NCBI GenBank assembly: GCA_023213395.1
Contig: CM041465.1
Coordinates: forward strand, 60,147,741-60,211,740
Direction: 5' to 3'
Origin: Cycas panzhihuaensis
Taxonomy: Eukaryota; Cycadophyta
Length of the DNA stretch: 64,000 nucleotides
In this document: one piece after another, positions 34,251 to 46,939 of the stretch
Layout: each line of letters begins with the position of its first letter
How positions within the stretch are numbered: the first letter of the stretch is position 1
Position numbers and translations under genes: made by a program
Notes under the pieces: model-generated
The model's input: the letters and a program-made list of their open reading frames with translations, nothing else
What the model was told of the DNA's origin: nothing
Databases searched by the model: none

Positions 34251-34639
34251 TGGGAGTTTGTATCCCCCTACTTTATGCATAATATTTGAGACCTTATCTT
34301 TGGTGTTGTATCATCTTCCTTTTCCATGAATTTTAGTCTCTCAATTATATCCATCTCCTCCTCCTTGATAATTAGGGAGTCTTCACCCACATTCATTTTA
34401 TCATTTAGAAAATTTAGCATATCCATAATAGTCTGCCACTCTTGTTTTAATTATTTCATGATGCTTCATTGCCAAAACTTGAGTTTTCTCTTAATATACT
34501 TCATCTTAGAATAAAATAACAATACTTTGGTACTAGAGAATTGGGCTTGTAACCACCACTTCTTAAGTAGGGATAAGAAATCCTTATATTTAATCATATC
34601 TAGATTAAGCTTGAAAGGGGGTATTTTAGAATTATGCAT

Positions 34640-35360
34640 ACCTTACAACTTGAGAAATACGGGAGCATGATCTAATCTACTTCTTATTCAGATGCTTGAT
34701 TATACTTCCTTTATTTCTCTAGGGACTTAGAAATCCAAAATCTATCAATCCTATTAAGAATTAGAGAGGACCCATTCCTCCTATTAGACCACATGTATAA
34801 CCTATTTGTAAACTCAATGTCTATAAGTCCCCTTTCTTCCATCCTATTATTGACCAATTTAGCATTAACATTTCAGAAATAATTCCCTCATAATTTCTCA
34901 TTAGGATATAAGATCATATTGAGATCACCTCCTATTATCTAATTTTACCTATTCCTAATTCTATTGTCTTTCCAAATTTCATTCCAATAGTCTATAGATA
35001 TAAACAAAAGGTTTTGGCCAAAAACATTTGTGATGTTGATCACTTTGTCACTACCCAAAACCTAGAACTTATTACTCATCTAACTTTTACTCTTGGTCAT
35101 ATCAATCAATTGAAGGAATCCATACTACCATAAAGTAACAATACCACTATGCTAGCCTCAAGTACCAACACTTGTAATAAAATATCTATTGTCATTCCAT
35201 CTTTGATTCCATATAATAGATTCTTATTATAACAACTTGGTTTCTTGAAGAAGAACATTAGGGTTCTATTCCTTGATTCTCTCTTTTAGGATTCACTTTA
35301 TAAAGGTTAAACCTAGTGCTCTCATATTCCATAATATGATGATAATTTTTTCCCCCAATA
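34640..35360 (-). pseudogene. LINE-2 endonuclease domain
   Basis: Minus-strand frames read MRALGLTFIK, NPNVLLLQETKLL and a following SGIVTLWYG block, matching the N-terminal apurinic-endonuclease domain of plant LINE ORF2 (family pattern NP.ILLLQETKL, SGGI..LW). The metal-binding Glu of QETK is present. Stops are frequent. Confidence 0.75.
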
Positions 35361-35899
35361 GGTTAGGCACTTTCTAACTAGAACTTTAGGGATTCTTTTC
35401 CTTATTAGCTTCTTAAGGGTTCACTTTAAAGAGGCTAAATTGAATCCTCTCAAGTTCCATAATACAATAGTAATTTCCATCCTTAATAGATTGGGCCCTT
35501 CCTTATTTTGAGAACACCTTTAGTTAGGTTGGGATTCTTTATCTTTTGAGTATATAATTAGAGCTTATATTTTCCTATGATCAATTGGGCTCACATACTA
35601 CTTTCAATCCCTCTCAATGATTCCATCTAGATAAGTCCCATTTTTTACCATATTCTCCTTCTTTTATCACTTTCCCTAGAGTCTACTTTTGCATCACTTA
35701 CTTGAGTTAATATTATACCACCGCATATCCTAGTCATCTTTAACACATCATGCTTATATAGGCTTTGACTTTAGGGTGATCTTTAGTAGCTTTAAATTCC
35801 TTATTTGCCTTGAGATTTTAGGTCTCCATCACTATATTAGTTTCACGAATCTTATAATAAATTTAATATTGCCATATTTTGTATAACTTTAGTAGATTA

Positions 35900-37088
35900 A
35901 TAGAATTCTTAACCTAACTTTTGGACAATAGTGTTGTGTGTATTATAAATGGGCAATTAATAACTAGGGCTTATTGCTTGAGCTAGGGCCTCTCCTAAAC
36001 TAGACCATAGTGTATGTTTAGTGTGAATACCCACATCATTTAGTATGAAACCTAATATATAATACCTAATAGGATTGTCCCCATCAATGGATTTCACCAT
36101 GTCACTCTCCAAAGGTTCCTACACCAATTTAGTAGATGGATATGCTAGGTGACAACCATCTTCAAACTCATTAATGCCAAATAAGAATTGAGATTTATTA
36201 GTTATAATATAATATTGTCTTGGTCCATAATCGTTTATCCCTCTAGGTCTAGAGCAAGATTTCTTTTAAATGCACATAAACCCATCACCATTTCCTTAAT
36301 ATAATGAATAATTAGAGCCACCCTATTACTATATATAATCATGAATAAAGTGGTCATATTTGTAACAAAATTTTCACTTATATAGAACATATTCATCATT
36401 AAGGTCCTACACCTTGGTATAATCTCCCATGATGATTTTCATTTGTTCCAAGAGCCCTTTTATAACATCTATCTCAACACATATTTAACCAAAGAATGTG
36501 ACCCTTCGAAGTATGGTCCCCTTAATTACATTTAGATGTTACTTGAAGGATGATGCAATTGCCTCAAAGGTGTTCTTTTTCTAAATGCGTAATGGAAAGA
36601 ACAAGAGCTTAACCCATACTAGAATATTATTTAGGATTTCCTATCTCAAATCAAATGGTAGATCTCTATTTTATGAATAAGCCATTATGGACCATGAACT
36701 AGGGGCCCATTTTTAATAATATATCCCTATATTGAGCACTCTTAAAGATGACAACAAAGAATCCACACCCAACATTATAGATTTTAGGTTCTTAAGAGCT
36801 AAGAGGAACCTAATTAATAAGAATCCATAAATTTAGACCCCTTAGTAATCACTAAAGATTAAAAAATAAAGATATGAGGCCACCCATTAACAAAGATCTA
36901 ATTTTTTTTTACAAAAAATATGTATCAAACATAATATATGGATTTTCCTCTTTGCATTTGACAGAAACACCTTGTTTAATGGGTTATTCCTTCTCATTAT
37001 TATAAGAAGAAGATGTAGCATGGATCATCCTAAGATGCTAAACCTATGAACCACCCCCCATGATGGAGGGTGAACCCATATTAGCCAT
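35900..37088 (-). pseudogene. LINE-2 ORF1 (nucleic-acid-binding protein)
   Basis: The ATG at 37088-37086 begins MANMGSPSIMGGGS. Further motifs include VSVKCKEENPYIMFD, then GCGFFVVIFKSAQYRD and MGP.FMVHNGLF, the pattern of the DUF4283-type ORF1 domain of plant LINEs. A zinc-knuckle relic FCYKYDHFIHDY lies near 36380-36340, with the first and last Cys eroded. Several stops are present. Confidence 0.75.
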
Positions 37089-37189
37089 GGAAAAAAAATA
37101 AGAAAAGCCAAATCAAACCCCATTGAGTGCTAAATATCAAACCCTAATAAATCCCTCTTTTCTAGAAAACATATAATCTTACCTAGCTT

Positions 37190-38050
37190 AATTTAAAAAT
37201 CTTATTAAAGACCTTAATGATTATTTAGTTAAATTCATTAGAAATGATAATAATAAAAAGTGTATTAATAATTATTTCATTTCCTTTTTCCAACAATATG
37301 GTATCAAACATGAATGAATCATTCCTTATACTCTACAATAAAATGGAGATGTTAAATGTAAAAATCAAGCTATTATGGAAATGGTTAGATGCTTACTTCA
37401 TTATAAATACTTACATTATGAATTGATGCTAAAATATTTTATTATGTTTTATACTTACTTAATTATACTCCTATAGAGATTGTTATGTAATTACTTAATT
37501 ATACTTCTATAAAAGTTGTAAGGGATATAACCTATAAAGAACCCTGAAGTGGAAGAAAACCCACATTAGCTTATTAGAAATATTCAGATGTAATGTGTAT
37601 CCTCATATTCCTAGCGAAAAATATCAAAAATCAGATCATAAAATTTTTTATGTATCTTTGTTAGCTACAATGAATACAATTAAGCATGTCGCATTTATAA
37701 TCCTAAGACAAATACAATCCTTTTGAGTCATAATGTTGTTTTTAATGAAAATGACTATCCTAATGAATTAAGTAATGATCACCCTTCCTCATTTTTATCT
37801 TATATTTTCCCTTCTCTTGATGAGCATCCTTTCTTTGATTAAATCATTCAACCCTTAATTTCAATTCTAAATCTAAATACTCCTAGTTCTTCTTAACAAA
37901 CTTCATTTACTAAATCTAAAATTTTAAATAGGATCAAAATACTCTTAATGATACTCATATTAATGTCAATATTCATGATAAGAGATGAACTCACTAATAA
38001 TATTGTGATTATACTTTAATAACTAAACTTATGACTCATGATGATCCTAC
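37190..38050 (+). pseudogene. Element H: integrase C-terminal half (left fragment)
   Basis: Plus-strand frames give QYGIKHE, PYTLQ.NGDVKCKNQAIMEMVRCLLH (37290-37400), then later SYNEYN.ACRIYNPKTN and SHNVVFNENDYP. These are copia integrase motifs (YTPQQNGVAERKNR..., GY....KGYR). The piece ends at LITKLMTHDDP just before 38051, where element G is inserted. Continuation resumes at 44984. Confidence 0.8.
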
Positions 38051-38518
38051 TATTATAACTTTTATATTTTATTATTAAGTTATGTATTAAGTATAATACT
38101 TTTTTACTTAATGTGTAAAGTACACACCTATACTTTTCTAGTATTATAATAAGTTATAACTTAAGGGTCAATGACCCTCTTATCCTCTTTTTATATATTT
38201 GCATATATGCATAAATGTTTGGCACTTGTCAAACATGCAAGGTCTTTGTATACATGATCAACACTTATCAATTATGTAACACACCTAAGGGGAGCCTTCT
38301 TGCCTATATATAGAGACCATTTTCTCTTGTATGTTAGTGTGAGAGTTGATTATAATATAATATTACTATGTTGAACACAAGTCATTCTTATTAGAGATAG
38401 GACAAATTCCTTATCTACATTATCTTATGCTCATGTTCTTATTGCTTTTAAGCTTTATTATGGGTGTGAATCATCTTGAGTTAGCCCTTTACTGTTCCCT
38501 TATGATCTAACTTTATCA
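38051..38518 (+). repeat. 5' LTR of element G (468 bp)
   Basis: Begins TATTATAAC (the expected TG is changed to TA) and ends CTTTATCA. It shares long words with 44513-44983, such as GCAAGGTCTTTGTATACATGATCAA and AAGGGGAGCCTTCT. Confidence 0.9.
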
Positions 38519-38521
38519 TTT

Positions 38522-38534
38522 TGGTATCAAAGAC
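38522..38534 (+). other. Element G primer-binding site
   Basis: TGGTATCAAAGAC, 3 bp after the LTR end; two differences from the initiator-methionine consensus. Confidence 0.8.
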
Positions 38535-38685
38535 TTTTTCTTAGGCTTTTATTTTCAATTTTGGAGGCTAGTCTTTTAAGAACTCTCCTTTGCTAGTGAT
38601 GCTCATAATATGAAGGTAATCCAAAGAAGTTTGACTCATTTTTAGCTCTTAAAACTTTTAAAATATATCTTTGAACCTTTTTAAA

Positions 38686-38729
<44 letters not shown>

Positions 38730-40370
38730 CTGAGTTATTCTGATTTTCAGGAAGAAAAGAGAAAATTATCATTTTCCTCTATTGTTGCTTCTCTATTTTA
38801 TGTGTTTCAAGTATTACAAGAAGGGGAAATATCTTTGTTGGATTTGTATTGAAGAGAAATCAGCCATGCACCATATCTGTATAATATTGAGCTCATTATA
38901 TACTATCCAAATCCCTGTTGAGTACTCATTTCGCCTTTTAGGCACTCAGTTCACTAGTTTATCATTTTCCTATAAAGGAAAACCTAGTTAGGCACTTGAT
39001 TCATAGAAAAAGATAACTCTGCTCCTTATTGGTCACTATAAATCCACCTGGGATCATCTTATAGACCTAGAGATTGTCATCGAGGTGGCAATCCTCTATG
39101 TTAAGCCGTAGACTAGCATTTTGTGTTTGCTAGTTGTGTGCTCCTTATACATTTTATATGACTTAAAATTAGTGAAAACAACTTGGAAATTCATCAACCA
39201 ACCTCTAATGCTCATCAAATCCATCAAGAAAAATTCCTTAATCCATCTTTAGGTGTTTTTGACCCTAGTTTTGAGTGATTTGATTAAATTTGAAAGAATT
39301 TAGTTGTTATCATCATACACAAGTTGACTTTATAATTTTTTTTACTTTTTAACATTAAACAATATAACCTTATATTATATTATTTAGAATATTTCCAAGA
39401 ATATTCTAAAATATATCTAGGTCACCTTTTTTTAAAAGTTTACTTGTTAAGTATTTTTTTAATCATTTCTTTATTATTTTAAATAAAAAAAATATTTTGT
39501 CTTATAAGATGAGCATACTTGAGCATTAAAAAAAATTTACCAAGTGTTTTTTCTTCATTTATACTTTATTTTTAAGTAGTTTTTAGTACCCTATATGAAA
39601 AATTCATTATTGTACCTAATTTTAAGCTCCTTGTATAGTATCTTATATCATTAAATCAAGCTAAAAAAGCACACTAACACTAATAAAATTTAATTTTTCA
39701 AAGTATGGTAAAGGTGCCAAGGTATCCTTATGCATTTATTTTTTATAGAAATATGCTTAGTTCTCTTTAAAATACTTTAGTCTATGCACTAAGGAAAGAA
39801 GCTTACAAAGCACTGTATGCAAGTAAACAAGTTTTAACATATTAACATCATACTTGGTAGCACTTGAGGTCTATTCGAAACATTAAAATCACTTTAAAAA
39901 AATTGAAATAACTTCATTTGGAATCTCACTATACTTCACATTATTAAAATTTATTATAATCTTTAAGTGGGGAGACTAAAAAAAGGTTCCAAACTTTACC
40001 TCAAAGTCTTAAGATTAGTGCATTCCCTAGAGGACCAACCAACTATATAGCTAGTACATAATAATTAAGACTAACTTTATGGGATGAGGCTTGAAAATGG
40101 TGTTATTAGAGTTGTTAACTTTAAGAAAATCATATTACATCATGCAGATAGACCCTATCTCTCTAAACTAAAACTTGGTCTTTGGCCAACTATTGAATCT
40201 CCTTTATAGATCAAGGTTGGACCACTTAAAGTCCTAGCCCTCCATTTACTCTGCATTCTTCCATTATTAGATTCCCTCATAAATTAAGCTTATCGGTATT
40301 TTTGTAAGTGGAACTTAAGTGGGAAAAGCTTGAGACTTCCAAAATTAATCTTTTAGCTATAAGAACTTAA
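38535..40370 (+). other. Element G leader, non-coding
   Basis: AT-rich with a (TA)n microsatellite at 38687-38724. The short ORF at 38782-38991 shows no family resemblance. Nothing else was recognised. Confidence 0.6.
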
Positions 40371-41930
40371 CATTAAAATGAATGTCATATCAATGCTTTA
40401 TGTAAGTCCTATTAAATTCACTAGACCTAAAAACTTTTAGGACTAAAAGAAATTAGAAAAGAACTTATTAATTATGAATGAACTATAAAGTTATGTATTT
40501 GGTAGATTTCCTAAACTTACTCTTACTTCAGATCCTATAAATTAAAATGAGATGATTCTAGTTAATCCTATTATTATTACAACTTTGGAAGCTAAAGATG
40601 AGATAGTATTAAATTTTTTATATATGATAATTCACAATACTATTGATCAAAATATAACTAATACACCCACTTCAAAGAAGCATGGTATATTTTATTATCT
40701 TTGTATGAAAGGCAAAATGATACTCGCATAGTCATGTCCAAAGCTAAGTTATTTAATATTAAATGTATTGAGCCTATGATGGATTTTTCATTAAATATAA
40801 ATGAAATCAATAATTAATTAACAACATTAGGAAATCCTTCTTCAAATGAAGACCTTATAACTACCACTATTTATGCTTTGCCAATAGAGTACAACAACTT
40901 TATTTACTCAATCACTCAAGGAGGTACTTTAGACATAATGCCTTTTAATCATCTAAAAAGTCTCTTAATATAAGAAGAGTAAATCTATTGTCATCAGGAT
41001 GAAGAGATAACATCAAGTGCATTCAATGTAAATCATAAAGACAAGTAGCCTATGCCCCCCAAATAAATCTTTTAAAAATAGTTTAGGAATCTTAATATCA
41101 ATATTTCTAAATCCAAATCAATTGTATGTCATTATTATGGCAAGGTTAGCTATATTTAGTTTGAATACAAAAAAAAGTATCAAAACATGCAATAGTAGTG
41201 CCACCAATGACAATAGCATCAATAATCTTCACAAAGACCAAATTAAGATACATTTCAAAGAGGTTATCATGGAAATTAAAGGGAGGCATATTGAAGTGGC
41301 TATCAAAGCCACAATAATTAGTAGTTATTATGTATATGACAACAATAATGAAAATAATATTTGGACTGTCAATTCTAATACATCCTATCACATGACAAGT
41401 GATACTGATTTATTGAAACATATTGAAGAGAGCAAGGGATAAATAGTAACCATTGGTAACTATCAAAGTATTCAAATATATAAAGTTGGGAAAAATGCCT
41501 TATTTAGCACTCTACAAAATCCTTCTCAACCATTTTCCAGTGGCAAAGTCTTTTTCATTCTATCAATGTCTAAAAATCTCCTCTTTATTAGATAACTTGA
41601 CGAGCAAATAGATGAGTGTATTGTTTAAAAATGAGAAGTATACAATAATTGATAGAAAATACCAAAGAATTTCTATAGGTCATAGAGACCATAGATTTTA
41701 CAAACTAGATGCAACACTTGGAAAATCACATACTTACATCACTCAATCATTGGCTAAGAAAAAGCTATGGCATAATAGACTATGTCACTTGAAGGTAGAA
41801 AGCATTAAATTGATGTTAATAAAGAACATATTATTTGGCTTACTCAAGATTTCAATAGGTAAATATCTATGTAAAACATGTATTATGAGAAAACAACATA
41901 GAGAGCATTTTAAAAAAGATTAAGCATTAA
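40370..41930 (+). pseudogene. Element G: gag, protease and GAG-pre-integrase
   Basis: The gag region is readable only in pieces (for example TTIYALPIEYNNFIYSI near 40862-40912). Protease is recognised as IWTVNSNTSYHMTS at 41362-41403, where the catalytic Asp and Gly of DSGAS are both Asn, so it is inactive. GAG-pre-integrase lies in the open frame 41612-41923: LWHNRLCHLKVESI, then CKTCIMRKQHREHF, with the zinc-binding ligands still present. Confidence 0.8.
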
Positions 41931-41939
41931 GGGCTAAAC

Positions 41940-42600
41940 AATTATTATAATTGGTACACATAGATATTTATGGACCCATGTCTACATAATTCCTTAGTGA
42001 AGCATATGTTTTCATCACCTTCATCAATGACTTCTCTCATTAAGTTTGGATATATTGTATAAAGCATAAATCAAAAACATTTTCTAAGTTCAAAGAATTA
42101 AAACTTATTATAGAAAAGGAGTTAGATATGTAAATCAAAATTTTACAATCTAACAATGAAGGTGAATTTATTTCTAAAAAAATTAACTAGTTTTGCATTG
42201 ATAATGACATCAAGCATCAACTTACTACTCTATATACACCATAGAAAAATAGGGTAACAAAGATAATGAATAGAACTCTTATAAGAAAAGTAAAGGTGAT
42301 GATGCATGCTAAAGGTCTCACATAGTTATATTTGTTAAAGTTACTTCATACAACTAATTATGTGACAAATAAAAGCTCCATAATAATAGTTAAGGATATG
42401 GTACTAGAGGAGGCCTAAACTAGTAGGTAACTTACTGTTAGCCATCTATGCACCTTTAGGTGTACTATTATAGGTACATTCTCGAATAACAAAGATGTAA
42501 ACTTGATGATAAAAGTCTAAAGTGCATCTTTATTAGTTATATAGTAGGTAGCAAAGTGTATTGGGTATGTAACCCTATTAGAAGAAAAGCATATATAACC
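41940..42600 (+). pseudogene. Element G: integrase
   Basis: Core motifs HIDIYGPMST and VFITFINDFSH are readable at 41957-42045. The second block reads LQSNNEGEFISK near 42146, with the catalytic Asp changed to Asn. MNRTLIRKVKVMMHAKGL follows at 42265-42320. Stops are frequent. Confidence 0.8.
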
Positions 42601-43009
42601 AATAATTAAATATCTATAGAAGATAATGAGGAAATGGATATTATCTCCATTCATCTTCCTCTTGATAAAGGCAAAATAATTAACAAGGATTTCTTTCCCT
42701 TAACATTATCAACACTATACACTTCATCAACACGTCTCTCATTTATTATTTACTTTAGCTCCATCTATTCTTTAGCTCCTTCATTTAATCCTAGTAGGCC
42801 ATTTAACATTAAATAGCCTTGTAGTCTTAAGGCATTAAGGTGACCATAATAGCAATAGAGAAATTATTCAAATGGTACCTACAGACTATAGAGGGTATAC
42901 AAACTATAGAAAGGAAATATCTATAAAAAATATAGCAACTGAAAATGAATGATGTACTTAAGCCTGAAGTGTTAACTATTGATGAGCCTTCTACTTTTGA
43001 GGAGATAAC

Positions 43010-44000
43010 TAAAGAAGAAAAGTTAAATGCCATTATAGATGATGAAATCCATTATATTCAAAAGAATGGAACTTAGGATTTGGTTGAATTACTTGAAGGA
43101 AAGCAAGCAATAAGTTGTAAATAGATCTATAAAATCAAATTCTAGTATGATGGTTCAATTTAGTAACACAAATCTCAGGTGGTGGCTAAGGAACTTAAAC
43201 AAAAAGAAGGCATTAATTATGATGAAACCTTTATACCAATAGCAAATATTAATACCATTAGACTTACAATGGTCATAATAACATAATGTAAATAGGCTAT
43301 TTTTTAGATGGATATCGAAAGTCCCTTTCTAAATAAAGATCTTTCATATGAGATATATCTAAAGCAACCTCCTAGTTATAAAGAACATATAAAAGAATAT
43401 ATGCTTTGTCCCCTTAAAAAATCTTTGTATGGCTTGAAGTAGGCTCTGCATGCCTAATGCTCTAAAATTGATGATTACTTTATGAGACATAGATTTCATC
43501 AATCCTCATTAAATCTAAATTTATACATAAAAGTTTAGAACCAACACATGACCTTTGTTATATTATATGTTGATAATTTAATTATCATAAGAAGTGATAC
43601 TTAGATAAATGAGAGTCTCAAAAGGGATTTAAAGAGATGTTTCAAGATGAAAGATCTTAGACTTCTTTACTACTTTTTAGGCATGGAGGTGTGGTTACAA
43701 CTAGGTGACATCTTTATTTCCTAAGCTAAATATACTTGAAATATTTTGCAATGATTCTAAATGGAAGATTGCAAACCCATACCTATACTAATAGAGATTA
43801 ACATCAAACTTATACTTGATGAGGATGAAAAACCTATAGATTCTACTCTTTATAAGTAACTAGTGGGTAGTCTCGTTTACCTAACTAACACTAGACCTTA
43901 TTTATCTTATGAAGTTAGAACATGTTTATGATATATGTCTCAACCCATACAAAGGCATTGAAATGCAGTAAAATATATACTTGAATACTTAAAATTCACA
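43010..44000 (+). pseudogene. Element G: reverse transcriptase
   Basis: Motifs in order: NGT.DLVELLEG, KSQVVAKELKQKEGINYDETF, MDIESPFLNKDLSYEIYLKQPP and SLYGLK.A. The catalytic site reads YVDN at 43566-43577, with the last Asp replaced by Asn. MKDLRLLYYFLGMEVW and KPIDSTLYK follow. Several stops lie at former Gln and Trp codons. Confidence 0.88.
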
Positions 44001-44512
44001 TTGTAATATGTTCTACAATATATATAATGAGGATGTCACTATAAAGGAGTTCTTTAGGTTGGCTACCAAGATAGTTAGAGATCTACCTTATGTTATTTCT
44101 TTAACCTTGAGTCAATTATTATCTTAGGAAGTTACAAGAAGTAACCAAATGTGACTCTCTCCTCTATAGAAGTAGAATACAGGATTATAGTTAGTGCAAC
44201 ATTTGAGTCTATATGTCTAAGAAGGATTCTTAGTGATCTTAGACGTGAGTAAACATATCTTACTAAGTTATATAGTGATAACCAGAGTATGCTCAAGATG
44301 ATTAAGAATCTAATTTTTCATGCTAGATCTAACCATATTGAAGTCCATCACCATTTCATCAGGGAGCATGTAACGATGAGATCGACCTCATATACAAGCT
44401 AACAGATCATTAGTTGGTAGATATCTTAATTAAATCAATTGGTAGAGAAAAGTTTAAGTATTTTAGAAATAGCCTTGGTATAAGACTTAATAGTATAAAT
44501 ATTAAAGAGGGG
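44000..44512 (+). pseudogene. Element G: RNase H and polypurine tract
   Basis: SSIEVEYRIIVSATFESICLRRIL-type codons occur around 44160-44235 and SDNQSMLKMIKNLIFHARSNHIEVHHHFI around 44275-44360. The polypurine tract TAAAGAGGGG ends at 44512, directly before the 3' LTR. Confidence 0.8.
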
Positions 44513-44983
44513 TGTTAGAACCTTTATGATCTATTGTTAAGTTATGTATTAAATACAATACTTGTTTGCTTAATGTGTAAAGTACACACCCACACTTTTC
44601 TAGTGTTGTAGCACATTCTAGCTTAAGGATTAATAACCCTCTTACCCTATTTTTACATATTTATATATATGCATGCATGTTTGACACTTGTCAAATATGC
44701 AAGGTCTTTGTATACATGATCAATACTTGTCGATCATACATCACACTTAAGGGGAGCCTTCTCACCTATATTTAGAGACCATTTTCTCTTGTATGGGAAT
44801 GTGAGAGTTAATTATAATATTATATTACTAAGTTAAATATAAGTCATTCTTATTGGGGATAGGGCAAATTCCTTCTCCTCCATATTATCTTGTGCATATA
44901 TGCTTGTTATTTTCAAGAATTATAATGGGTGTGAATCATTTTAATTTAGTCATTTATTGTCCCCTCCTGATCCAACTTTATCA
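44513..44983 (+). repeat. 3' LTR of element G (471 bp)
   Basis: TGTTAGAACCTTTATGATC ... CCAACTTTATCA. Followed by ACTAC and then by the RT of element H. Confidence 0.9.
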
Positions 44984-46483
44984 ACTACAACTTATACTCA
45001 AGCAAAAGACAAAATTCAATGGAAACAAGCTATGGATGATGAATATACCTCTCTAACTATAACCTAAACTTGAGACTTAGTTCTCTTGACCAAATATAAA
45101 AATTTAGTAGGATATAAATGGATCTACTAAATAAAATTTAACTCTATTAATAATATTAGAAAATAAAAACTTGACATGTTGGTCAAGGTTTTTTACAAGT
45201 TGACCATCTCAACTATAATAAAACTTTTACCCTATAACTAAAATGAATATAATTTACCTCATCATTTTCTTAACTACTTCCTATATATAGCAAATACATC
45301 AATTAGATGTCAAAAGTGCCTTTTATAGGATGATTTAAATGAAGAAATATATATAGAACAACCTTTTAGTTGCATTCAAAATCATAAAAAATATTTAGTT
45401 TTTTTACTGTAAAAATCACTTTATGGTCTTAAACAAGCTTCTAAAACTTTGTACTCTAAAATTGATGAACATTTTATCTTAAATGGCCTTAAAAGAAGCT
45501 TAAATGACTTCTATTTTCTAATTATAAAATATAATTATAGGATTATTATTCATGTTATATATATTAATGATTTACCTATAATAAGCAATAATATATCTTT
45601 GATTGATCAAGTAAAAGTTTCTTTAAAATTATTTGATATGACCAACCTTGGATTACAGCATTGTTTCTTTAATATCAAGGTGTAAGAACTTGAAGATAAA
45701 ATATTTATTTCCAAATCAAAATATGCTAATGTTTGTTATGAATTTTTCATATGAGTGAATATAAATCTTTAGATACTTCCTATAAGACACACTTAAAGTT
45801 ATCTATTAACACTCATTCTTATCTTGTCAATGCTACTCTATATTATGAATTGATTGGTAGCCTTAATTATTTAACATGTATTAGACCTGATATTGCCTTT
45901 ATTTTTAGTTTATATTCTCATTTTATGTTTAATCCTCAATATACACATTTAAAGTCATTAAAAATAATCTTAAGATATGTTAAGGGTACTTTATAGTTTT
46001 CACTTCAATATCTTTCATTCTGCTCTATTTCTTTAGCAAGTCACATGGATTTTAATTTAATAAGTGACCCTAATAATTGTAAGTCCATGTTTAGTTATGC
46101 ATTTTCATTTAGTTCAACTACTATTTCTTAGAGTAATAAGAAACAAGTTATTATTGTCTTATCCTCTACTAAAGGTGCAAAGGCAAGTGTTACTATTATA
46201 TGTAAAGCAATTTGGTTAAAGAGGAACCTTAAAGACCTTTATTTTCCACATCATGCATTAATTTATTTGTTTTATGATAATCAATGTACTACTCAATTGG
46301 TAAATAATCTAATGTGCTATTCTCATTCTATACATATTAAATTATAGCATCATTTTATTTGAGATTTGATTAAGAATAATGATATTCAGTCATAATATTA
46401 TTAATATAAATATTAGTTAGCATATGTATTAATAAATCTCTTTTTGGTATTAAATTTCTCGAATTCAAGAAAATATAAGGGGG
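44984..46483 (+). pseudogene. Element H: reverse transcriptase and RNase H (right fragment)
   Basis: Starts TTYTQAKDKIQWKQAMDDEY, the pre-RT linker that follows HDDP at 38050. Then come LVGYKWIY, QLDVKSAFY-type codons, LYGLKQASKTLYSKID (45419-45466), the catalytic site decayed to YIND (45560-45571), MTNLGLQHCFFNIKV, SLNYLTCIRPDIAF and LRYVKGTL. RNase H has SSTKGAKASVT and WLKRNL near 46160-46230, and YDNQCTTQLVNN near 46272. A polypurine-like AAGGGGG lies at 46477-46483. No LTR of H was found beyond it. Confidence 0.88.
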
Positions 46484-46509
46484 TAAAATATAATATGAAC
46501 TTTCCTTAT

Positions 46510-46602
46510 TACCCCAAATAAACATTTACAGGGGTTATTGGAAATAATGTTTATTTGTTAGGAGGACTCACTTTACTAAGTGAGTCCTACTATCAAATAA
46601 AC
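46510..46602. repeat. Nested inverted repeats (hairpin), 46549-46602
   Basis: GTTTATTTG ... AGGACTCACTT TACT AAGTGAGTCCT ... CAAATAAAC: an inner perfect 11-bp stem with a 4-base loop and outer perfect 9-bp arms. A third arm copy, CAAATAAACATT at 46515-46526, can pair with AATGTTTATTTG at 46546-46557. Its origin is unknown. Confidence 0.7.
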
Positions 46603-46604
46603 TT

Positions 46605-46880
46605 AAAACTCTATGCACTCAATTGCTTGGTCTCAACAAGCCTATAAGTGATCTTTAATTTATATATATAGTTCTTTAGAAGGCCTCACATAAACCTTTT
46701 ACTAATTTTACTATAAATATTCATTTGTTATTTGCATTTCTTAATCTAATTAATCAGTCATCTTCTTCTTATATAATCAATATGCTTATATTTTATATTT
46801 TTATACCTTACTTCTACAAGAAAATATAAAATTAAAATATTTTTGTTAGTTAAAATCCTATAATAATACCTTTGCTTCTA
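46605..46880 (+). pseudogene. Copia gag relic
   Basis: LCTQLLGLNKPISDL near 46610-46655 and the following KPFTNFTINIHL are recognisable UBN2 gag. The piece resembles 6995-7090 at the DNA level. It may belong to an element whose remainder was deleted. Confidence 0.5.
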
Positions 46881-46939
46881 CTATAGAATGATAATATGAG
46901 AAATAATCCATGGTGCTAGGGATAATCTAATAAGTGTTC

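Larger units (their letters stand above)
33400..37150 (-). mobile_element. LINE-2: 5' half of a plant LINE (ORF1, endonuclease, RT start)
   Basis: Minus-strand reading from right to left gives ORF1 (37088 to about 35900), an apurinic-type endonuclease (about 35360-34640), a linker, and the first half of the RT (34250-33420), in the standard plant L1 order. Sequence left of 33400 does not continue the RT, and no poly-A tail is seen, so the 3' half is missing here. All domains are riddled with stops. Confidence 0.8.
38051..44983 (+). mobile_element. Ty1/copia element G, nested in element H
   Basis: LTRs at 38051-38518 and 44513-44983 bracket a complete set of decayed domains. The flanking pentamers are CCTAC (38046-38050) and ACTAC (44984-44988), a target duplication with one mismatch. 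Removing G restores the reading of element H across the gap. LTR divergence is over 10% by eye. Confidence 0.9.

Noticed and set aside
35700-35900. Separate host gene between ORF1 and endonuclease of LINE-2
   Set aside because: No coding similarity found; it fits the eroded end of ORF1 and the ORF1-ORF2 gap.
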